Positions 1 to 5,664 of a stretch of DNA of 9,854 nucleotides are shown one piece after another. A program made the position numbers and the translations under genes. The stretch spans positions 1-9,854 of the forward strand of contig CALJBY010000196.1 of the NCBI GenBank assembly GCA_938024025.1, read 5' to 3'. The stretch comes from an uncultured bacterium. GTDB lineage: Bacteria; Desulfobacterota; WTBG01. Each line of letters opens with the position of its first letter. Positions within the stretch are counted from its first letter, which is position 1. The notes under the pieces are model-generated. The model was given only the letters and a program-made list of their open reading frames with translations. It made no database searches and had not been told where the DNA came from.

Positions 1-1425
1 GAACAGTCCAGCAGCACCCCTCAGGATCAAAGCCTTGAACAACATGCCACTAATGAAGCCGAATTACATGATGAGCATGACCACGATCTTCATGACCATG
101 ACGAGGCTGATCACGATGATGATCATGTCGAATCAGATGGACACGCGGAAGAACATGCCCATAATGAAGCTGAAGTACATGATGAGCATGACCATGACGA
201 GGCTGATCACGATGATGATCATGTCGAACCAGATGGGCACGCTGAAGAACATGCCCACAATGAGGCTGAAGTACACGATGAGCATGACCACGATCTCCAT
301 GATCATGGCGAAGCAGAGGATGGCGAAGAGCACCCTGAATCAGATGAACACGCAGAGGAAGGGCTTATTCATCTCAGCAAGGCTGAAATGAAAAACATGG
401 GGATCGAATTGGCCCAGGCTGCACCCGGAACGCTTAAAATTGATCTCGACGTTCCTGGAGAGATCCGTCTCAATGCTGACCGTCAGGCAAACATTGTCCC
501 GCGCCTGTCGGGCATCGTAAAAGAAGTAATGAAAAGTGTCGGTGATCCTGTCACAAAGGGTGAAGTAATGGCAGTCATCGAGAGTAGAGACCTGGCCGAT
601 GCCCGTTCTTTTTTCCATGCCGCCAGGGAAAGTGTAACACTGGCAGAAGCAAATTACGCCCGTGAAGAGAGACTGTGGAAAAAGAAAATTTCTGCTGAAC
701 AGGAGTACCTCACCGCAAAACAGGAACTATCGGAAGCACGCATCGAGCTGGAATCGGCAAAACAAAAACTCCTGACTCTTGGCTTTTCAAGCAAATATCT
801 TGAGGATCATCCTCATGACCTCTCTGAGGTGCTCACCGCATTTAATGTGACCGCTCCTTTTGACGCTAAGGTGATAGAAAAAGAGATCACCCTCGGTGAA
901 CTTCTTCAGGAAGATACCGTGGCCTTTGTTGTCGCTGATTTGAGCACGGTATGGGTTGACCTCAGTATCTACCAGAAAGACCTGCCGTTTGTCTATGAGG
1001 GACAATCAATCAGCATTACGGGCGGTCGCGGGATACCAGATGCCGAAGGGACTATCACCTATCTCAGTCCTGTCATTTCAGAAGAAACCCGTACGGCCCT
1101 TGCACGTGTGATTCTTCCCAATCCTGAAGGGCATTTCAGGCCGGGACTTTTCGTCACTGCCTCCCTTGTAGGAGAAGAAATACCCGTTCCACTCGTGGTA
1201 CCTAAATCCGCCCTTCAGAATCTTGAAGGTGAAACGTGCATTTTTATACGACACGAGGGTGATTTTAAACATCAACCGGTTACCATTGGAAAAACTACTA
1301 AAACCCATGTGGAAGTAACTTCGGGTCTTAAGGCCGGTCAGTACTACGTCTCGCAGGGCTCATTTGAGCTCAAGGCCAAAATAGTAACGAGCACCATGGA
1401 TAGCCATGCTGGTCATGGACACTAA
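1..1425 (+). CDS. Periplasmic adaptor (membrane fusion protein) of heavy-metal RND efflux, CzcB/CusB family, with His-rich N-terminal repeats; 5'-truncated
   Basis: This is the adaptor subunit that links an inner-membrane RND metal pump to an outer-membrane channel and may present metal to it. Frame 1 is open from base 1 to TAA at 1423-1425 (474 residues seen). The first residues, EQSSSTPQDQ, align with residues 31-40 of adaptor 2 downstream, so about 30 residues (signal peptide and lipid-anchor Cys) lie off the left edge. The ATG at 388 is internal, because the His-rich region before it is in the same frame. Window residues 15-120 are His/Asp/Glu repeats. The first lipoyl half is around 165-200 (VPRLSGIVKEV, IESRDLADA), the alpha-helical hairpin around 200-265, the second lipoyl half around 283-300 (TAPFDAK), then beta-barrel and membrane-proximal domains. 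The C-terminus ends SHAGHGH. It is followed after 57 bases by pump 1, probably in one operon. The family is clear; the metal is not. Confidence 0.93.
   Translation, partial: EQSSSTPQDQSLEQHATNEAELHDEHDHDLHDHDEADHDDDHVESDGHAEEHAHNEAEVHDEHDHDEADHDDDHVEPDGHAEEHAHNEAEVHDEHDHDLHDHGEAEDGEEHPESDEHAEEGLIHLSKAEMKNMGIELAQAAPGTLKIDLDVPGEIRLNADRQANIVPRLSGIVKEVMKSVGDPVTKGEVMAVIESRDLADARSFFHAARESVTLAEANYAREERLWKKKISAEQEYLTAKQELSEARIELESAKQKLLTLGFSSKYLEDHPHDLSEVLTAFNVTAPFDAKVIEKEITLGELLQEDTVAFVVADLSTVWVDLSIYQKDLPFVYEGQSISITGGRGIPDAEGTITYLSPVISEETRTALARVILPNPEGHFRPGLFVTASLVGEEIPVPLVVPKSALQNLEGETCIFIRHEGDFKHQPVTIGKTTKTHVEVTSGLKAGQYYVSQGSFELKAKIVTSTMDSHAGHGH
43..360 (+). repeat. Three imperfect tandem repeats encoding a His/Asp/Glu-rich metal-binding tract
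   Basis: Three units lie inside adaptor 1, each starting at a His-Ala-(Thr/His)-Asn-Glu-Ala-Glu motif: 43-153 (37 codons), 154-249 (32 codons) and about 250-360 (37 codons). Unit 2 lacks a five-codon HDHDL-type insertion present in unit 1. Unit 3 is more diverged in its second half. A 39-bp block is identical at 91-129 and 187-225. The tract holds 26 His in about 103 codons, plus abundant Asp and Glu. The composition suggests low-affinity divalent-metal buffering in the periplasm (inference). It lies between the presumed lipid anchor and the folded adaptor domains. Confidence 0.9.
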
Positions 1426-1482
1426 CTGATGTTGCCAGTCATTTTCAAACACAACCGCTTTAAACGGGGAGATTAAATCGTT

Positions 1483-4400
1483 ATGCACAGAAAAATTGTT
1501 GACATCGCTTTGCGCTACAGATTTATGGTGCTTCTCGCTACCCTCACCATCATCATTTTCGGCGTTTATTCCTATTCCCAGCTGCCGGTTGACGCATTCC
1601 CGGACATATCACCCATCATGGTCCCTGTCTTTGTTGAGGCAGATGGCATGGCACCCGAAGAAATCGAGCGTTTAATCACCTTTCCCATTGAATCCACCAT
1701 GAACGGGTTACCCGGGGTTACACACATTAAATCTACGTCTGCGTTCGGTATGGCAGTGATTTACGTCTATTTTAAAGATGACATTGACATCTACTTTGCC
1801 CGGCAAATCGTTTCTGAAAGGCTTTCCGATGCCATGGCTGCGCTCCCTGATCTTGAAGAACCACCCGTCCTTGGCCCCATATCAACGGGACTTGGACAAA
1901 TATTTATCTACTATTTGACCTTAGACGAGGGAGCTGACACGGAAGGAAAAGCCCCTACTACCTACCTTCGCGAGATTAATGACTGGATAGTCAAATATCA
2001 GTTACAAACGGTACCCGGTGTAACGGATATCCTCTCTATGGGTGGACACGTCCTGCAATACCAGATTCGCATTAACCCTTTTGCATTAAACAAATACACC
2101 ATTACCCTTGAGGAACTCATAGATGCTGTTAAGGAAAACAATAGAAATGCCGGAGGCCAGTACCTTGTTCTATCCTCCGAAGAATATCTTGTGCGTGGCA
2201 TCGGCTTACTACAGACCCTTGATGACATTCGTGAAATTCCCATTAAAGTCTTTGATGGCACTCCCATAAAAATTGCGGACATAGCGGAAGTTACTTACGG
2301 GGAAGAGATCCGCAGAGGTGTGGTAAGCCGCAACGGTGAGCAGGAGGTTGTTTCAGGATTGGTATTAAAGTTGTTTGGTGAAAACACCTCACGTGTCATA
2401 GAAAACTTATATAAAAAAATACCCGCCGTACAGCAATCGCTTCCAGAGGGAGTCAACCTCTACCCGTTCTATGAACAGGCTGAACTGGTTGAAAACGCCA
2501 CCTGGACCGTTAAAAAGGCTCTTCTCCAGGGCGCCCTATTGGTAGTAATCATCCTTGCACTCTTTCTGGGGAATCTTCGCTGCGCATTCATCGTAGCCCT
2601 CTCGCTACCCATTTGCGCCCTGATATCAATAATCTGCATGAAATACGCCGGCATCTCAGCAAACCTCATGTCTCTCGGTGGCATTGCCATTGGCATAGGC
2701 ATGCTCGGTGATGGCGCTATTGTGATGGTGGAAAATATATTTCGACACTTAAACCTTGAGCACGGTAAAACCACGCGGAGAACCATTGACATCATTTTAA
2801 GTGCCGCCCAGGAAGTAAGCCGGCCCATTATCTTTTCTATTGTGATTATCATCATCGTTTTTCTCCCTATTTTTACCCTGCAAGAGGTTGAGGGGAAAAT
2901 GTTTTCTCCCATGGCATTTACCATCTCTTTTGCCCTCTTCGGATCGCTTTTGGTCGCTGTTTTTGCATCCCCCGTCCTGTGCACCTACCTTCTCACGGGG
3001 GGAAATGAAAGAGAATTTATTCTTGTGAAGAAACTCAAGGATCTTTATCGCCCCCTCTTAGTATGGGCTATGAAGAAGCGGACATTAGTCGTTGCCGGAG
3101 CTCTTCTTGCTTTTCTGGCTAGCATAAGCCTGCTTCCCTTCCTTGGAACTGAATTTATTCCAACACTGGAAGAAGGTTCAATATTCATTGGTGTTAACAT
3201 GGCTCCATCCATTTCACTGGAAAAGGCCACTGAAACAATTATGAAGATGGAGCGAACCATTACTCAATTCCCTGCAGTTAAGGAAGTCATGTCACGGATA
3301 GGTCGACCGGAGGCTGGCAGTCATCCCCACCCGGTCAACTATGCAGAGATCTACATTGAGTTAAACCCGTTGAACACCTGGTCCTCTCCTGGCAATAAGG
3401 AGGCCCTGATTGAGGAGTTAAACCAAGAACTTTCTTCCTTCCCGGGCATTCAGCTCAATTTTACCCAGCCTATTCAAAATGCATTTGATGAATTGTTGAC
3501 GGGCATTAAAGCACAGTTGGCCTTAAAACTGTTCGGTGAAGATTTAGCCACCTTGCGGGAGAAGTCCCAGGAAATCTTTAATGCGATTGATATGGTCCCG
3601 GGGTTGGTTGACCTTTCGATCGAGCAGAGCTACGGACAGCCACAAATACAGATACTAGCAGATCGCCATGCCTGTTCCCGATACGGGGTCAATGTTAACA
3701 GCATCCTGGAGCTCGTTGAAGTAGCAATCGGAGGAGCAGTCATAGATTATATTTTCCTCAATATCCGCCGCTTCGGGATACACGTCCGTTATCAGGAACA
3801 GTTTAGAGACGATCCCGAGGCTTTAGGAAGCCTACTCATTCAAACCCAGGCAGGCACCTTAATTCCTCTGGAACAGCTTGCCGAGATAAAACAGGTAATC
3901 GGCCCCATTCAGGTTAACCGGGAAGAAAACCAGCGCCGTTGGATAATTCAGGGCAATGTCCGCGGAAGGGATATGGGCAGTGTTGTGGCAGACATCAAAA
4001 AGCTTATTGATGAAAAGATACAGCTTCCTCCCGGGTACTATATTGAGTTTGGTGGGCAGTTCGAAAATCAGCAGCGGGCAATGACCCGTCTTTCCATTAT
4101 TGTTCCCATTGTTATCGCACTCATTTTCTTCATGCTCTGCCTGACTTTTGGATCAATACATCATGCTCTTCTTATAATATTGAATATCCCCCTTGCCCTT
4201 ATCGGGGGGATTATCGGTTTATACCTTACCGGTGAATACCTTTCTGTCCCTGCAGCTGTGGGATTTATCGCCCTATTCGGCATTGCGGTACAAAACGGTG
4301 TGGTGCTGGTAAGCTACATTAATGAGTTGTGTTTAAAAGGACTGCCGATGGAAGAAGCAGTGGTTGAGGGATCACTGCTGCGTTTGCGGCCCGTTCTGAT

Positions 4401-4584
4401 GACTGCTACCACAACTATTTTCGGACTCTTACCCCTGCTGCTTTCCAGGGGAATAGGTTCAGAAGTGCAACGACCACTTGCTGTGGTAGTTGTCTGTGGA
4501 CTATTTACCTCTATGGTACTGACCTTGTTTGTAATTCCTACGGTCTACAGCTGGTTTGAGGCACGCCGTAAAATAGTACGTTAG
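1483..4584 (+). CDS. Heavy-metal efflux RND pump, CzcA/CusA family (pump 1)
   Basis: This is a proton-driven inner-membrane transporter exporting metal cations through an adaptor and outer-membrane channel. It has 1033 residues, the normal family length, and is intact. GGGGAG at 1466-1471 precedes the ATG by 11 bases. TM1 is about residues 13-31, followed by the family motif LPVDAFPDISP. TM2-6 run about 346-505, TM7 about 534-556 and TM8-12 about 868-1024; two large periplasmic porter/docking regions lie between. In TM4 the motif AIGIGMLGDGAIVMVEN (402-418) keeps Asp410 and Glu417, matching CzcA Asp408 and Glu415, but has Gly404 where CzcA has Asp402. The porter loop reads GSHPHPVNYAE (612-622). 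The CusA methionine triad positions appear as Ile, Tyr and Glu. The C-terminal motif SEVQRPLAVVVV is typical. The family is certain; a Zn/Co/Cd or Cu/Ag assignment is not supported by these residues. Confidence 0.96.
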   Translation: MHRKIVDIALRYRFMVLLATLTIIIFGVYSYSQLPVDAFPDISPIMVPVFVEADGMAPEEIERLITFPIESTMNGLPGVTHIKSTSAFGMAVIYVYFKDDIDIYFARQIVSERLSDAMAALPDLEEPPVLGPISTGLGQIFIYYLTLDEGADTEGKAPTTYLREINDWIVKYQLQTVPGVTDILSMGGHVLQYQIRINPFALNKYTITLEELIDAVKENNRNAGGQYLVLSSEEYLVRGIGLLQTLDDIREIPIKVFDGTPIKIADIAEVTYGEEIRRGVVSRNGEQEVVSGLVLKLFGENTSRVIENLYKKIPAVQQSLPEGVNLYPFYEQAELVENATWTVKKALLQGALLVVIILALFLGNLRCAFIVALSLPICALISIICMKYAGISANLMSLGGIAIGIGMLGDGAIVMVENIFRHLNLEHGKTTRRTIDIILSAAQEVSRPIIFSIVIIIIVFLPIFTLQEVEGKMFSPMAFTISFALFGSLLVAVFASPVLCTYLLTGGNEREFILVKKLKDLYRPLLVWAMKKRTLVVAGALLAFLASISLLPFLGTEFIPTLEEGSIFIGVNMAPSISLEKATETIMKMERTITQFPAVKEVMSRIGRPEAGSHPHPVNYAEIYIELNPLNTWSSPGNKEALIEELNQELSSFPGIQLNFTQPIQNAFDELLTGIKAQLALKLFGEDLATLREKSQEIFNAIDMVPGLVDLSIEQSYGQPQIQILADRHACSRYGVNVNSILELVEVAIGGAVIDYIFLNIRRFGIHVRYQEQFRDDPEALGSLLIQTQAGTLIPLEQLAEIKQVIGPIQVNREENQRRWIIQGNVRGRDMGSVVADIKKLIDEKIQLPPGYYIEFGGQFENQQRAMTRLSIIVPIVIALIFFMLCLTFGSIHHALLIILNIPLALIGGIIGLYLTGEYLSVPAAVGFIALFGIAVQNGVVLVSYINELCLKGLPMEEAVVEGSLLRLRPVLMTATTTIFGLLPLLLSRGIGSEVQRPLAVVVVCGLFTSMVLTLFVIPTVYSWFEARRKIVR

Positions 4585-4610
4585 ATTATCCATAGCTGAC
4601 AACAGGAGAC

Positions 4611-4639
4611 TTGACAAAGAAGCAATTGTGGGTTAATAT
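4611..4639 (+). promoter_or_regulatory. Candidate sigma70-type promoter for the second cassette
   Basis: TTGACA (4611-4616, exact consensus -35) is followed after 17 bases by TAATAT (4634-4639, four of six matches to TATAAT, including the first two and the last base). It lies 26 bases past the stop of pump 1 and would give a leader of about 175 bases before the GTG at 4822. It could drive the small His-rich gene and, by read-through, adaptor 2 and pump 2. Chance occurrence in AT-rich DNA is possible. Confidence 0.5.
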
Positions 4640-4658
4640 TTAGATAATTAATATTTAG
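4633..4658. repeat. 11-bp direct repeat overlapping the candidate -10
   Basis: TTAATATTTAG occurs at 4633-4643 and again at 4648-4658, a 15-base period. The first copy covers the proposed -10 hexamer and the second falls around the expected transcription start. This is a suitable place for a repressor or a metal-responsive regulator to bind, but no regulator is encoded in the window, and AT-rich sequence gives such repeats by chance. Confidence 0.45.
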
Positions 4659-4821
4659 CTTCCTAATTAAATGTCTGATACCTTTCTTCAATAGTGATCT
4701 TTTTTTCGCATGTTGTTCTTAATCTCTATAGACATAATAAAGCATGTTTTTGCTCACCTGGAAAGATATGTGTTAAAAATTCCTTCTTACAATATACTTT
4801 TTACCTCCTTGTAGGTTAACC

Positions 4822-5238
4822 GTGAATCAATTCATAAAACAAAGTACAGGATTCATCTTTGTTGCTTTTTTTCAGATTTTTTGTTTTTTTCAGGTCTCTT
4901 CCTTTATCCATTTTCATCACATGCATACCAAAGAAGGTTTGCACATTGTCTTCGGTATCCACTCCCCTCATTCGCACACCCATCATCATAATGATTACCA
5001 CACCCCCGATCACCATCACCACAGTGATTGCCATCATGAACTTGACCTCTCCTGTGTCCAAGCTAGTCTAAGGAAGGCACATGCAGCATCAGTTCTATTT
5101 TTTTCTCAACCAAAGGTTATCACATTAACCATGCCCGAGGATTCCAACAACCTACCAAACTTTTATTCCCCAGTGGCCCCAAAGAACATTTTCACTTCCT
5201 CGCTTTTTTCTAGAAGTCCTCCTAATCTTTCCTGCTAA
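4822..5238 (+). CDS. Small exported His-rich protein, putative periplasmic metal-binding accessory of the efflux locus
   Basis: A 138-residue reading frame starting with GTG. No in-frame ATG occurs between the upstream stop at 4774 and this GTG, and the next ATG (4921) would remove the hydrophobic segment. Residues 10-29 are hydrophobic and aromatic after two Lys (6, 37 flank it), consistent with a signal peptide or anchor. Residues 30-72 hold 18 His, with runs HTHHH and HHHHSDCHH, plus Cys70 and Cys78. The C-terminus reads FSRSPPNLSC. The plan of signal, His cluster and a terminal Arg-x-Pro-Pro resembles, from memory, small CzcI/DUF2946-like proteins near metal efflux genes; this is not verified. 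The ribosome site is weak (AGG at 4813-4815). It lies between the two cassettes, 135 bases before the channel pseudogene. It likely buffers or senses metal in the periplasm (inference). Expression is not proven. Confidence 0.65.
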   Translation: MNQFIKQSTGFIFVAFFQIFCFFQVSSFIHFHHMHTKEGLHIVFGIHSPHSHTHHHNDYHTPDHHHHSDCHHELDLSCVQASLRKAHAASVLFFSQPKVITLTMPEDSNNLPNFYSPVAPKNIFTSSLFSRSPPNLSC

Positions 5239-5276
5239 GGGTTTTGCAGCTATCTTTTTATCCCATAAATTCCTAT

Positions 5277-5336
5277 CAATGGCACATAGATTTCCCGGTA
5301 AACAGTGATACTGGTAATGTAAAATGTTTGCCATTG
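5277..5336. repeat. 8-bp perfect inverted repeat upstream of the channel pseudogene
   Basis: CAATGGCA at 5277-5284 is the exact reverse complement of TGCCATTG at 5329-5336, with 44 bases between. The loop contains a smaller CAGT-GAT-ACTG element. It lies in the 135-base spacer 5239-5373, between the small His-rich gene and the channel remnant, a plausible place for an operator or RNA structure. No U-run follows, so it is not a classic terminator. Chance is a serious alternative. Confidence 0.3.
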
Positions 5337-5363
5337 TCTTGAGTTAGTTCAATCCTTGTTTTT

Positions 5364-5369
5364 GGAGGT
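5364..5369 (+). promoter_or_regulatory. Strong ribosome binding site left in front of the channel pseudogene
   Basis: GGAGGT lies four bases before the ATG at 5374. It shows that the original outer membrane factor began at 5374 in frame 1, and not at the TTG at 5385 that opens the longer frame-3 reading frame. Confidence 0.7.
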
Positions 5370-5373
5370 ATTT

Positions 5374-5657
5374 ATGAATACATATTGGTATTCATTGTCC
5401 GTGCTGTTTTTTTATCATACTTCTTTTTCTTTGATTTACAGCTAACCAGTGAACTGCATCTGATGAGTATCCACCTTTACCGGGAAGGTGAATTCAGCTA
5501 TTTAGACGTTCTGGATGTACAGAGAAGTCTTTTCGACGCAAAAGACACCTACATCAATTCACTGATTACCTACCATAAGGCCCTTACCGCTATCGAGCGC
5601 CTCATTGGTGAAAATCTAACCTCTTTCGAAACACTGCAAACCACTGATAAGGAGTGA
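5374..5657 (+). pseudogene. Outer membrane factor (TolC/CzcC-type efflux channel) remnant with internal deletion and frame change
   Basis: Intact outer membrane factors are about 400-480 residues; here fewer than 100 codons remain. Frame 1 from ATG 5374 gives 23 residues resembling a signal peptide (start MNTYWYSLSV, then hydrophobic) and stops at TAA 5443-5445. Frame 3 overlaps it and from about 5440 encodes the family's C-terminal segment: HLYREGEFSYLDVLDVQRS, then a helix with YHKALTAIERLIGE, ending at TGA 5655-5657. The pieces are the two ends of one gene with the middle missing, joined out of frame near 5435-5450. The remnant stop lies seven bases before adaptor 2, in the usual channel-adaptor-pump order, so this was the channel gene of cassette 2. 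It cannot form a trimeric barrel and tunnel. An assembly error is possible but less likely. Confidence 0.85.
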
Positions 5658-5664
5658 TAAAAAC

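Larger units (their letters stand above)
4585..4821. other. Intergenic region between pump 1 and the small His-rich gene
   Basis: These 237 bases are AT-rich and have no convincing gene. I see no strong hairpin plus U-run terminator after pump 1, so transcription may read through. The region holds the sigma70-like promoter and direct repeat listed separately. It also has a weak second -10 candidate (TATACT, 4793-4798) without a good -35, and an AGG at 4813-4815 that may serve as a poor ribosome site for the GTG at 4822. Confidence 0.7.

Noticed and set aside
43..360. CRISPR-like or intergenic repeat array
   Set aside because: The repeats are in frame within a protein, have no unique spacers and vary as coding repeats do.
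35..391. A 118-residue Met-rich reading frame on the + strand and a 66-residue one on the - strand over the same DNA
   Set aside because: They arise because the CATGA-type repeats coding His and Asp are open in several frames. The frame-1 adaptor explains the DNA.
388..1425. ATG at 388 as the start of adaptor 1
   Set aside because: The same frame is open from base 1 and encodes a His-rich tract matching residues 31 onward of adaptor 2, so 388 is internal.
2469..2984. 171-residue reading frame on the - strand inside pump 1
   Set aside because: It overlaps conserved transmembrane coding sequence of pump 1 and its composition is that of an antisense shadow; no ribosome site or known domain.
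4585..4640. Rho-independent terminator after pump 1
   Set aside because: I could not find a GC-rich hairpin followed by a T run on the + strand.
4793..4798. TATACT as a closer -10 for the small His-rich gene
   Set aside because: The hexamer is good but no -35 better than two of six matches lies at 16-19 bases, so it is only a weak alternative.
5385..5657. Intact 90-residue gene from TTG 5385
   Set aside because: The TTG lacks its own ribosome site, the first ~20 residues are out-of-frame signal-peptide DNA, and the rest is the C-terminal end of a channel protein.
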